Below are positions 29,001 to 43,457 of a stretch of 64,000 bases of DNA, piece by piece; position 1 is the first letter of the stretch; the number at the start of each line of letters is the position of its first letter. The notes beneath the pieces are model-generated. The model worked only from the letters and a program-made list of their open reading frames with translations, did no database searches and was not told the origin of the DNA. Source of the DNA: Onchocerca volvulus (lineage: Eukaryota > Nematoda > Chromadorea > Rhabditida > Onchocercidae); the NCBI GenBank assembly GCA_000499405.2, contig HG738138.1, positions 1,302,001-1,366,000 of the forward strand, written 5' to 3'. The translations under genes and the position numbers were made by a program.

Positions 29001-32000
29001 TAGCTCTTTATTAAGTTAAATAAATTCCAATTTTTGTATATTAAAATAGGCTTATTAAGGCTTTTTCTTTCGTATTTACTTTTCATAGATTACTTTGTTT
29101 TATTTATTCAAATTCTTAGAAATTAAGACGAATTATATTTTTCCTTTTTTCATTGTTTATTTAATGATTAACTATAATAAATACCGTAATAATTACAGTA
29201 ATGGATTTTTTTTAATGAGAAAAAAGAAAATTTTAATATTTTTCAGACTAACAATGTTACGTCGAAGTTTTATTAAACGTAAAAATAGCAAAACAAAAGA
29301 AACAAAAGAAGACGATGGAATAAATATTAAAACGATATCAAATAAAGCTAAATTTTCAAATAATACGGTATTACGAAGAGCTGGTAATTTTTCATTTTCA
29401 TCATAACTTATTCGATCCAAATTTCGAATTTTATTTATTCATTATTATTTCAGCTATTTAATCCATTAAAAATAAATCCAATTTATGAAACAATCATAAA
29501 GTTAAATTGTTTTAAAGTTCTTGCAAAATTCTAGCAACTGTTATCTTTTATTTCAGCCTAGCTAAATTAGTTACCATTCATGAAGCGGTAAATTTAATTA
29601 AATTTATAAATATCTCCGAGTTTGTCTCTTTCATTCCTCGAAGAAGCTTTCGTAAAACTAAAAGTAAAGTAAAATAAGATTGGGATAAGCTTTTATCTTT
29701 CAATGATTACATATAGAGCTAACTTTATCCATATTATCATTTGTCCCTAATTGTCTTTTTTTAACGGCAATTTTTTTTTTTTCGGGAAAACAATAAGGAA
29801 AAATGTAAATTTAATTGCAGTATTTTGTTCGGAAATTTTTTTTTCTGTAATTATGCAAAAATTATTTTTTATTCATTTCTATATCTATGTTTATATTTGC
29901 ATGCATTAGAATGAATTTATGAATATACGGAAAACATAGAAAAATTAAAGAGTTGAAAAAATTCTTCTTTTTTAAAAAAAAAGAGAAACAAATAAAATAA
30001 GCGAAATTTAGAAAAAAGTTTTATTTTAACAACAAATTCTCTTTTTAACTTTAAGTAAAACTTGACAAAAAGTTAAATGGAATATTTCATCTTCTTTTCT
30101 TTTTTTTTTTTTTTCCGCTCCCTTTTCTTCTTTTTCTTTTCAAAAGGAATTATGAATGATTAGTTTAGAAAAAAAGAAAAAGGAAAAAGTCTAGAAATTC
30201 TGGAAGATGGAAGAAAGACAATTTTAGACGGAAACGGATGAAATGATGCAAAATTGAAAGAAAAGGGAAAAAAAAAAAAAAAAAAGGAGAGATTTGAGAA
30301 GACGAAGAAATTGTACGTGAAGTCATCACCATCACCACCTGCTTTGCTATCCGGAAGGGAATTACTTTGTGCAAAAGTTTCGTATTCGTTTTTTTTTTTT
30401 TTTTTTCTGATATTTATATCGACAATACAAGACTACACATTGTATACACATATATCGGTTATTTCAAAAACACTTCAATTATTTCAAATCGATGAAGCGA
30501 AAAGAATCAATTCCTATAACAAAATTTTTTCGAATATTGAAATTGAATGAATGAATGAAAATAAATGAATGAAATATCTGGCATAAACATATACATATCG
30601 ATTATTGTAAAAATATTTCAATTCATTTTCAAATTTTTACTGGAAAGGAAAGAAAAATCAATTCTTATTATTTTTTTTTTTTTTAAATATTAAAATGGAT
30701 TAAATGAATGAATGAATAAATGAGTGAGTAAAAATTTACCAATTCCTTTTCATCTTTTTTCTTATCCAATTTTCTTTTTTTTTCCTATTTTAAATTTTTT
30801 TTTTTTTTTTTTTTTTAAATGAACACACATACACACAGAAATATTTATATATTTCATTCCAGAAATCGATGACACACATAGAGACATTCATATAACAATA
30901 CATCCATCCATTTTCGGACATCTTTGTATCTTTTAGTGTACACATTTTGTTTACTTCTTTTTGGACCTTTCCTTTTCAGACGGAAAAGAAATGCGAACAT
31001 CTATACGAATTCGTTTAGTCTGATAATATAGTTCGTTTTCATTTTTTGAATTAAATCGAAAATCAATCGATAATTAAGTAAATAAATAAGCAGGTAGACG
31101 AATAAGTGAGTAAATAAACAAATAGATAAATAAATAAACAAGTAAATAAATAAATAAATAAGTAGATAATTAAGTTGCTAAGTAAATAAATAAATGAATT
31201 AGTAAAAAAAAAAGTAAGTGAATAAATAAATTAGATATATAGATTTTTTGAAACAATAAAATAAGTGATCATCAATCGGATAGCTTAATTAACCATCTGG
31301 TATTACTATGATTTACGAAAAAAAAAATTTTTTTTTTCTTTTCTTCGCATTTTCTAATTAGTTACAGGTGTTGCAAATATCGTTTCATATATATATCAAA
31401 ACTTTTTCTGTTCATTTACTAATTAGTTACACGTATTTATCACAAATTGTTTTTGTTTATGTACGTGTCTGATGTGTATGTGTGTGTTTGTACGGACTTA
31501 AGTATATTACGAGTATATCACGTGTATTACGTATATTACATATATCCGTATTTACGAGTATAAAATGTGTGACAAAATAGTATAATATCAGAAGTTCCAA
31601 ACTGCAAATTTTCAAAAATTGTGTGATAATTTTGAAATAATGCTGAAATTTTAATTTGAAAAAAAAAAAAAAAAAAAAAAAGGTACGCTTTTTTTTTTCT
31701 TCATTATTCTAAATAGTCCATCAAATTTCCATGTAATTTATTAAAGTACACAAATGGTTTGTTATTAATGAATTCTAACTTATCATTTGAATGTCTGATA
31801 TTATCGGACGGAAACTGGAAATGATTCCAATTGGTTTGAAATGAAAAACGAAAAAGAAAAATTTAATAATTTCCTAAAAACACAATGATTTTATTTGAAG
31901 AAATTATTTCTTATCCATAAATTAGTTCAATCTAATTCATTTCATTTCATTTCACTTCATTCATTCTTTCCGTAATATCAATTTCCCTTTGTTCTCTTAA

Positions 32001-35000
32001 ACGATTTTATCATATCAATCATTTTTATGATAACCTAATATTTAAAAAATCATCCGTTACTTTTTCAAGTTTTTCACACGCACATACGTAACATACGCAT
32101 GTAATTACGTGAAACATGAAACATTCAAGTGAAATTATTTTATTCAAATATATTCGATAATTTGTTGCAAATTTGACAAAAATGATTATTAAATTGATGA
32201 AATAAAAAAAATTTTCGTTTTTTTAAAAAAAGACGAATAACTCCAATTCTAAAATGATATTTGCATTTTATGCTGTCGATTAATGTATCAAGTAAGTGAA
32301 TGAGATGATGTGATTGTTAAAACGAATCAAAAAAAAAAAAAAGGTAGAAGAAAATTGATGAGAGACTGATAAGTGATAAGAAATGGAAATATTGTAAAGA
32401 TGTAATAATTAGTCAAACTGGAATTGTTTATGTTCAAGAAATGTAAAAAATTATGGTTTGATTGATGATTGATTGACCATTTGTAAATTTTGTTGATCAG
32501 AAGTTTTCTCTTTTTCTTTCTTTTCTTTTTGAGGATTATTCGTAAAAGCTGAACTTCTTTAATTTCAAATCAACCACCAAAAGGTAATGAGATCGAAGAA
32601 GGGAGATGGTAAAAATGACCTATTTGGTCCAATTTTTCTCAATTATTTTCACCTGCCGTAATCTTTTTCGTTAACATCCCTTGTCTCGTTCTTCCTCCGC
32701 CCCTTGTCATACCGTTAAACAATCCGTTTTCTTCGTTTTCTTTAGCTTGTGATAATCAACCAGTTGTTCCATCATCCATACTTCGTCTTTTTTTTTTTTT
32801 TTTTTTAAACAAAAAGGAAAACTTTCTTTAAAGCAAAATAATTATCCCAATACGTAACAGCATGTATCCATCATTATACGATATTAAACGGAAAAGACGG
32901 ATAATTCAAATACTGATAAACCGGAAATAAATATTCCGTAATAATTATCCGGATGATTTCTTTTTCCTGCTCTTCCTCTTCCTCCTTCTCCTCTTCAATT
33001 CCTGAACTATCATTCACTACTGCTAATATTATCATTTTTATTCCATTCCATTGATATTTATTATTCGCTACGAATTTATTCTGTTATTAAAAAGTTGGGA
33101 AAAAGATGATTTATTTTTCACTTACTAATTCTGCTTAATTTGTAATTCTAAATTTTTGGTAAATTTAATTAAAGTTCTAAAAAAGGAAAAAAGAAAAACT
33201 GTTTTGTCAATTTTTTCATATTCTTTGGCTTGAAAATGTTCACGCTATGCTTTCATTATTCAGCTATTGCGGGCATCGCTAGTATTTGTAAGTTTTCTTT
33301 TTTTTTTTACTCAATTTTCAAAAGTTTGAAATAAACAGCGAAGAAATAAAAGTGTACCGAAATGAGACGAAGAACCGTCGTAATTATCAGGATAATTTTT
33401 ATGTCATCTAATTAGAAATTCATCAATTTATCAGTGTTGGATGAAATAATGAAAAAGATTTTAAATTTCCCAAACTTTTTTTTCCCTCTTTTTTATATCA
33501 ACAATGTCAAACTATCATTAATTTGATCTCTGATGGATTAATTAAACCGGTTTGACAGTTGATATTATGAACTTTTTTCAGCCAGGTACATACATTGTTC
33601 GGTAGATGAACAGGTGGGTAATCTGAATAATCCAAATGGACAGTTAAGGAATTAATTTCGGAAGAAATTATTTAGATATCGAAATTTGGAAAAGGGGAAA
33701 TAGGAAGTAAAGTAATTAGTTGAGATTACAACATATTTTGATAATAGTAGTCATATATGAATTTAGCCTTTTAACTAATATTTCCCAAAATTTTTATCTC
33801 AAGTTTCAATCAAAAATTCAACTTTAACAACCGAAATCTATCAATCATTGATGAATCACAAAATTTTGAAGATGAACTTATAACGTTTCATTTGAAGTTA
33901 GAAAGCAAAATACCTTATTCATATATTATACTTATAATTCATATATCTAAAAAAAATCAAATATTTCTTTAATATTTCGATTAGAAATTACGTATTCTTT
34001 TATTTTCCTATTGATAAAATGTTTTGTTATTTTTCTTTTCCATTCACTTTCTTTTCTTTTTTCTTTGCAAATTCATTTATTACTTGTATTTATTCAACAA
34101 AAAAAAGTTTCTTTCCTTTGTTTTTTAAAGAAAAATGAGCGGCTTTAGTCGAATTGATTTATCAATCAATCATTTCAGGTTAAGTGTTAAAATAAATTAA
34201 TTACTTTTAAAACTAATTAATTTTTTCTCTTTCTTTAAATGTTGCGGCATTTATTTTTCTTAGAAACCACCAATAAATTATGCATCATATGGAAGATGAA
34301 GTTTTCTTTTTTTTCCATTCTTCATTTTATTATTATTACCAACTATTAATTATTATTACTATTATTGTTATTGTTGAGAGAAAAGTTTAGAAATGAAGAG
34401 AAGAAGGAGAAAAGGGAGAGAGAGAGGGAGAGAGTGAGAGAGATGAAAATTGATCAAATAATTCCAGTAAATAATGGAGAAGTTTAGAATTGAAATTTCA
34501 GTAGCAAAAGATCTTTCTTCTTCATTTGTTCATCCTCATCTGTATATTACCGGAACATATCAATTTTCATAAATCTATCCATCATTTCCCGTTCAAAATA
34601 CCTCTTTTCACTGTATCAAAATTGATATTTTCTATTAGATTTATACATTGAAATTAGCAAATCAAATTTTATTTGTAATTTGAAAAAAAAAAAAAAAATT
34701 GGAAGCAAACTATCAACAAATATAATTAGTATTTCATAAATTAAGCAGCTGAGATGAGCTAAAATTGAAAAAGTATCCTGTTTTATATCCTGTTTGAGCA
34801 ATTTATTAAATATCTTTTTTGATTTGTTCCATTTAAATTTCATTTCATTTTTTTTTTTGAATTTATAAAATTAAGCTTTGGATTTTTTTCTTTTTTTTTC
34901 TTTTTTTTTTTTAGCAATAGCAAAAAGAGGAAAGAGAGAGAGAGAGAGAGCAAAAAAAAAAAGGGAAATTTGTTTAACTTTGAAGTTATAAAATTTTTGT

Positions 35001-37625
35001 CAAGAAAAGATGAATATGAAGATAATAATTCATTTCAAATTAATTAGTTATCAATTTGTATATTACTTTAATTCACTTATAGTTATTTTTGCAAATTACA
35101 ATTCATTTCTGTACAATCTAATCTTGGATGATAAATTCTAATTTTTACTGATAATTTGATTAGTGTTCTACGTCAATATTTCAACTCATTTCATTTGATC
35201 GACATCTGTGCTGTTAGCTTTTCAACCAAAGTTGAAGTGATTGATGCTTACAATTTGCTCAACTGATTTCAGCAAGTTATTTCACAAATATAATTTTCAC
35301 CGAGAAAATTGTCGAGAACAAATATATTAATTGATTAGAAATAAACATATTAAATTTCAGTATGTTACGTGATTGTTCCGTGAACTTTCTGTGATGTTAC
35401 GTGAATGTTCCATGATGTTCTGTGGATGTTCCATGAAAGTTTTTACTAATTAATATACAAATATATTTAGATGGAATTTTTATGCTAATATTTTGCATCA
35501 GTTTAATTATTATCATTGTTATAATTTGTAATTATCAATTTGAAAATTATCAATATCAATTTTTAATTAATCAATGAAACGATTTTTCAATACCTCATAT
35601 AGATTGATTTATTTGATTCGAAAGAAAAAATTTATTAAAATACGAAATCACAATTAAACATCATAAACTGTCATAATTGTTTTAATTATTTTTTTCATTC
35701 AGTATAACTATTATTAGGCATATTTTTGGCATTCAGTATATCTAATTCATGATTTCATTCAATAAATTTTAGCAATTTTTTCTCTATTGAAGATTTTCTC
35801 TGATATTTCTTTTTGGTATAATTATGTTTTCTTTGAAAAAGTTTGTAAATTCCGTTCATTTAATTAAACAATTAGTAACTATGATATCTGAAAATATCAG
35901 TAATTATCAAACTTATCATTCATTAAACTTACAACATGAGCAAAATATCTTATGCATATTCATTTTATCAAAGAAGATTTGTACATAATATATCAAAAAT
36001 TAAAAAATCAATTCATTTTGCATTTGTTTTATTAAAATAAAAGATCTTGTTTTTTCCTTTTTTCTTAAAAATTCAGTCATAATAGGATCTGTTTGACTAT
36101 AGCAAGAATTAGAATGAAAAATATTTCTGGAAATATTAAGCTATGGAATTTTAAGCCAAATAAGCCTAGTAAGCCTGGTAAGACCATTGTAGTTAGAAGT
36201 ATCAGTAATTTAAAAAAGGAAATGGATTGATATTTTCTAACTAATAACAAATGGATAGATTAGATGAAATAGTTTAAAATCAGACATCATCTTTTTTTGT
36301 GCCTATTCCGAGCCTACCAAGCATAAAATCAATTAATCATTACAAAAAATTATCTCAACCATCATGAAATGCTTGATTTGCTTTCTGATGGAAAATAGAT
36401 AAGCCTTGGCTGTAAACCGAATTGAGAATTTGAAATTCTAATCACAACAAAAAAGCGTCATATCATTTTGCCTGTTCGGAAAGAAAATTATCAGATATTG
36501 GAATTTTTGATATTTCTTACACTGGATTTTTATCAAATTTATTTTGAAGGCTGCCATTGGAATATTAATTTCTTTTTAGTTTTCAGATTCACTATATGCA
36601 CTAATAATTTCGAATTCTTCAATTTTCGGATTAGTCTATGAATAATAAAACAGAAGCAGAAAAGAGGATAAAGAAAGCAATTAATTAATTGTTTAATTTT
36701 CCTTATCAATTGATTTGGTCTTGATTTATCCGGACATTCTTATTCTTTTTTAATTTTTATGAAAATTAAAAATTACCAATGATCAGTTCGGTTTATGTTT
36801 TTTTTTCTTCAAATCTCTTCAAAAAAAGGAAAAATTGTGTGAAAATTTGGTGAAGTTCAATTTCATGGCGAACAACAAATGACTGAATAAAAATTGGAAA
36901 TTTTTAATAAATTTTTTTCGGGAAATTTTTGCTAGCAAAAAATTTTGATATTTTGAGTAGTATATTTACTAATAATTTAATTCATTTTAATTAAAGGTAT
37001 TATTTACTAAATTTTATTTCTTCTTATTTTCTAGATATATTTTTTTTTTCTTCATAGCATCCTTACAACAAAAAATACAGTATTAGCGTACAGTAATCAG
37101 CACAATTTCGTACAGTAACTGCACTCTCCAAATAAAAAATTAAGTTTTTGCAATTTCTATGGAGTAATTTCGTTATTTTCTGTACATATTTATATATATT
37201 TTGCACGGAAAATACAGTATAAACATACAGTAACCAGTACAATACGGTATAGTGATCGTATTCTTCGAGTAAAATAAAAGAAATAAAGTTTTTGCAGCTT
37301 CCGTAGAGGGAACAATGTCACGTGTACCGTGTGGCCGAATATGTCATCAGGAAAGGATGGAAGTAACATTGCATAGTTACGCACGTGGATCGTTCGGTTT
37401 AGTTGTACATGATCAAATTTCAAAATCGACCGTACCTCAACCAAAACGTCAGCCACTTTTCATCTCATATATGGAAAAAAATTCACCTGCTGAAAGGTAT
37501 TATTTCTTTCGTTTTTCTCTTACAAAATTTAAAGAATTTGAAATTTTAGACGAAGATTAAAGAAAAAAAAGAATGAGGAAATGGAATTTTTAATTATTAA
37601 ATTCAGACTAATTGATTTGTTGAAT

Positions 37626-37701
<76 letters not shown>

Positions 37702-40700
37702 AAACTAATTGTAATTGCACAAACAAACAAACAAGCAAACAAAGAACAATTATTCCCAAACTGCTCATTAAGTTTTCATTTTTTACAATATACTTAATTA
37801 ACTTAGCCATAAATTTTTATGAAAAATTCTCTTTTTTTTCTTTTTTCGTTAAAAGAAAGAAAGAAAAGAAAAATATAAAAAGAGATGATTTGATAAAATG
37901 AAGATTTTCTTCATTGTTAATTCGTTTATTTGATTATTAATTATCCTTAAATTAGCACATATTAAGGATAAATCGTGAAATTTTTCGGATTTTTTTCGTC
38001 ATAATTTAGAAAATTTCATAATTTATTAACTAAATTCTTGTTTTTTATTATAATTTAGGAGTGGAGTATTACAAGTTGGTGATCGTATTCTTGCCATTAA
38101 TAATTGGAGTAGTTTAAATGGTACCGCCGAAGAAGGAAATCAAATATTAAGACAAGCGACAAGTCCGTTGAAATTATTCGTTGAATTTGATGTAATTGGT
38201 AAATTTTTTCGATCATACTAAATATTAATTTGTATTTGATTTAAATTTTTATCGAATAATTTTTTCATATTAGATAAAAAACATAAGTATAATTTTAAAT
38301 TGCAAAATTTATCAACAATTCTTCATATGTTTTTGAATGGATTTAAAAAATTCGATATTGATTAATATCATTGTTAATTGATCAAATATTGTTGATTACA
38401 GAAAGTGCTTTATCATTAGATGGAGTTTTCGATGTAAAATTGGCAAAACGAGGAAATAATCTTGGTATTGTAGTTAGAAGTGAAGCAGAAAATACGAAAG
38501 GTGAACCAGTGATCATATCAGATGTACAAGTTGGAAGCGTCGCTTATCGGTTAATTTAAAAATTTCGTAAAATTTTGAAGAATTTAAATACTAATGAGAT
38601 ATAACAGAAAAAAAAAAGAAGGAATTTAATTAATTTACATGAAATATTTCAGTTGTGGATCTCTTCATAGTGGTGATCGTATCTTAGCGGTTGATAATAT
38701 CCTCTTAGAATCATGTACCGTTGAGGAAGCGATGCGATTATTGCAACGATCCGGTGATATTGTTAAATTACGAGTTCGTAAAGGTGTTACTTCTGAACAG
38801 GTATTTAATTTTTTTTGAAAAAAAAGCTATACAAAATTCACAAATATATGTCGTAATGATGAATAACAATAATGTCTACAGAATTAATGATATTTCATTA
38901 TATTTTTAATATATTTAAATGATGAAATAAAAACTAAAAATTTAATATGAAAAATTTACTTGTGTAAAAATATTTAAATTCTAAAATTTGATTTTTTTTT
39001 CTTTATGAAATGTTTCAAAATTTCACCTTATTCAGGAAAATCATGATTCAGTACAATCGTTAATTTATTCTATCGAATTGAATCGAAATGGTGGACCACT
39101 CGGAATAACGATTGCATCCAGTGGTGAACGTTATGAACCTGTGCTAATATCATATCTCGCACCAGGTGGATTAGCTGAAAAGTATGATTATTGAATATTA
39201 CTACTTTTTACTTTTTTTTGAAAACATTATTATTTTGTAATTATTTTTAACATCAATAAATACTATCAAAAGAGCCAGTATTGTTACGAAAAATTTATAG
39301 GATAAATTTGAAAATTTGAAAAATGCAAAAATATATTACATGTCATATTTAATAATTAAATTCCCAAATTCCTATTGACAAAATTCTAATTGGTCGAAAA
39401 TTATCATTTATTAATTAAATTTCTATTACCAGTCTTCTTACAGCTTACTAATGATCAAATTTCGATCGATAACCAGTGATCATGAGATAAATGGCTTATT
39501 TTATAGGACAGGTGCTATACGTGTTGGTGATCGAATTCTTGCAATCAATAATGAATCAGTTGAAGGTATGAAAGCAGCTGATGTAATGCATTTATTACAG
39601 CAATGTACTAATCTTGTTACAATCAAAATTATGCGAATTTTTGATCAATCAGCAGCTCATTCAACAGGTTTTTTTTTTTTAGAATTTACCTGCTAATTAA
39701 TTGTTTTCTCTTTTCTTCTTCTTTAAATTTACAACTTTCTTTAATTAAAAAAAAATTCATATGCAAAATTGTTAAAGGTTCTTGGCATTTATCAAATTCA
39801 ACACAAGCAGATAAGATTCGATCACAGCATCATACAGCAATGTCCGATTCATACAGTGAAACATCGGAAAAAACAGGGTTTGTTTCAAAAAACAAAAAGC
39901 TAAAAAGCTTTTACTTTAAATTTCAAAAAGAAAATCCAATTTTTATTCAATTTATGAGTAATATTTATTCTTTTTTCATTCAATTTACAATTAATTAATT
40001 TGTTTATATATTTTATTTATTCGATTTATTAATACTTTCAAATGTTTCATGGAATTTTTTATAAATATCAAATATTTCATTTATTTACAATTTACAATTA
40101 GTTTTGATCTAATTCCTTTTTTGACGATAATTTTTTCATTTTTTCTTTTCAATTTTCAGTACACCGATTCAAAGTATTGACAGTGCGGTAGAAAGTTTGG
40201 ATGATTCACCAGGTAATATGCCAAAATATCATAGCGGTACACAACGGTATGTTATCGATGAACAAATACCGAATACATCATTAAATTATAGTTTGTTTTA
40301 ATTTTAATACTTTTCGTAATTTTTTGCATTTTACACATATTTGGGTAATGAATTTTATTTTTTGATATCATTTGTTTTACCTTTTTCATATCATCTGTTT
40401 ACGATAATTTTGCTAAAAATTTTCACTTCCAAAATCTGAATTTTCAGATGAAATTAACCTGAAATCAGCATTTAGTTTGTAAAACATTAAATTTCTTTGC
40501 ATTCTATCATACCAACTTTTGATATTATATAATAAATTAAATTTATGCTAATTATTTGTAGCCGAAGAGCAAGTTGATTACGAAAGGATAACTTATCCTA
40601 GGAGTAGTGCACATTCATCCGGATTATCCGGTCCATTTGGTGGCGAATCAAGAAAAAAGCCTAGTAATGCTTATTTTTGTTCGAAATTTCAAAACCTTTT

Positions 40701-43418
40701 TGAAAAATTAAAATCAACTTTGTTTTTTTTTGTGAAATTAAAATTAATATTAAAATACAAGACTTTTAATACTAATTCCAGGTGTGTGTTGGATGGAACA
40801 AGGACAGTGGGAAAGAGGCTTAAACTTAGCTACGAATAAGACACTTTCCGAACCATGTAATTGTCATAAAAATACAAATTTAGAACCGGAAAATTGGTAA
40901 AGATACATATATATTTTTTGTAATTGTTTACATTTTCAATATTATTATCATTTTAATCCTATAATTTAAACTTTTCTTCCCGGAAAAATGATAATTTTTT
41001 CTTATTTTCAAAAAATAACTTATTTAAAATTTAACAGATAAAAAAAATTTGCTTTTTTTATTTGAAATTTTTCCAGACGAATTTTTGCTTTTACAAATTC
41101 TTTCTCTTTTTTGTTTTGTTTGTTCTTTTATTTTAATAAAAATTTATGGAAATTTTTAGCTAAAAATTGTTGTAATAATATTTAGGATTGAAGTATTGGA
41201 AGCACTTGAAACAGCTGGTGAAGCAGCAATGCTTCGAAAATTAGAAGAATGTACAACTGGTACCAATGGAACGAAGATGACAACGACATCATATACTCAT
41301 AGCAATTCACTGATAACCCGGTTCCTTCATTCATTTTTCTTATCACTTTTTTTCTTGAAGAAAAATGTGTAAAAAATTGAAAGTGAAAATAATTTCTTTT
41401 TTAATTTTTGTCACTATCAGAATATTGAGAGAATAAGATATATATGTTAAAAAAAATTTAGAAATGCAAATTGATAAGAAGTATTTTAATTTCTTATCAA
41501 TAATAAATGAAATAATAGATTTCTTTTGAAAAAATATATATTGTCGAAATTAATCGATTAAATGTTGCAAAAATTAAAATTGAAAGTGATCCCTTTTTTA
41601 ATTCTTGTCAATATTAAAATATTGGGAGAATAAGATGTATATGTATTGAAAGAATTTATAAATGCAAATTGATAAGAATTATTTTTAATTTCATATCAAA
41701 ATTAAATTATTGAAAGAAAAAGATATATAAATGTACTGAAGGAATAGAAGTATCCAATTGATAAGAAGTAATAAAATGACAAAATGAAAAAGTTTAATGT
41801 TATATTTGAAGATAGTCAAGTAATAAACGAAATAATATATTTCTCTAATAAAAATATATTATCAAAACTTGAAATAAAAAAAAGAGTTGGAAAAAATGAA
41901 AAAGAACTACGAAAACAATGGATTTGAGTCTAAAAGGAATTATTTAATAGATTACAATTATTAAATCTTTCATTTTATTTTATCTTTTCTGTGGAAATTT
42001 ATATTTGGCTTCTTTATTAACAAGAAAGAGGAAAAAAGGCCAAATATCGACTCATATCAATGAAAAAAAGGCTAAATATCTGATAAAAAAAGATCAGATA
42101 TAAATTGATATTACATACAAGAAATTCTATTTCTTTACTTATCAGATAGTTTAATTTTGATTGGTCATTCTAATTATCATTTTTACGGTTCATTTCAAAT
42201 GATCGTGAAGTGAATCAAAATTCGAATGGAACAGATAAATCATTTATAGATGTCATGAGCCTGCAATTGTTCAACGTTCCGATTTAAGGTCACCTTGCAG
42301 TGATACTACTGGACGACAACCGTATCCATTTACTTCATCAACAGGTGTATTAGTTCGTCCGATGCTATCACCTTCCGTAAATCCGAAATTCGCAAAACAC
42401 GGAACACAACGTATGTTTCTGTGGTTGAAATATTTAAAATTTAATGCATCACCTTACCAAGAATGTTTCCTTTTTTTTTGGCTCGGGAAAATAAAATAAA
42501 GGAAATGATATTTATCAACAAAAAAAAGGAATTAAAATTAAAAAAAAAACTGAAAAATGAAGAATTGAAATGAAGCCTTTAGTTGCATCATAAAGAGATT
42601 TGTTTTGTTTATGTTTGTTTATTTATCCATTTATTTATTTCCTTATGATAAACTTGTCATAATTTTCGTTCGACATGATATGTTTTTGCAGAAAGTCAAT
42701 ATTCTAGTAATGATCGGATGGATTCATTAAGTCTTTCAAATGATTCTCAAACTAGCACATCTCTTGGTGACATATCATATCACATGGTACCTCCAAAACC
42801 ACCTCGATATGGTACCGGTGAGATACATGCATTATCCGTCTTATCAGAGCCATCAAATGCTCGAAATAGTATTTCAGGTCGCATATCTCCACGTTCGACT
42901 CATGATTTATTAAGGGTAATTGATCACGATATATAAAATAGTGAAATATTTCAATAATGACTTAAACTTCAATTTCAAATAATCAAATTTCTTATTCGCT
43001 TCTGAAAACAACAAATTATTTGCTTTTATGTAATGAAATTTTCGATCATTAAATTTGTTCATTCCAGAGAAGATACTATTTGAAAAAAAAAAAACTGAAA
43101 TGTTTTTTAAGTCATTTCTAAACTTTAAATATATAATTAATTAATTACTAAAAATTCCTTACCTTTGCCTCATTTTTTTTTGTTTATTGCAGTCAAAAAA
43201 CAAATTGCCACAACCATCTACAACACTTGTACTTCATGAACTTAGCAGTAAAACATTTGCACCAGCTATAAGTGGTGGTTCAACGCATCAAGTTCGATTA
43301 CGCAAGGTTGATTTATTTTAAAAACAAAATTTTATCATATTTACAAATTTATGATTTATAAAAGTTCAACAATGCCATAAATGATTTATCAAACTTGGCA
43401 AAAAAACATCATACACAA

Positions 43419-43457
<39 letters not shown>

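Larger units (their letters stand above)
29384..37297 (+). other. 7.9 kb intron between the PDZ3 half and the PDZ4-7 half of GRIP
   Basis: The intron joins phase 1 to phase 1 and is several times longer than any other GRIP intron here. It contains long poly-A/T runs, a TAAA-type repeat (31078-31230), GA-rich stretches (about 34405-34443 and 34933-34950), a 21-base tandem repeat (35363-35436), and a duplicated block abutting the acceptor (37071-37315). A possible alternative first exon lies at 33236-33287. No homology-supported gene is nested in it. Confidence 0.7.

Noticed and set aside
29384..37297. Splitting GRIP into two genes at the long intron
   Set aside because: Phases match across the intron (1 to 1), the pre-PDZ4 linker LRRSFIKRKN matches that of animal GRIPs, and the seven-PDZ order is complete only if the halves are joined.
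37529..37901. 93- and 106-codon ORFs on opposite strands
   Set aside because: Poly-A/T translation in GRIP intron 12.
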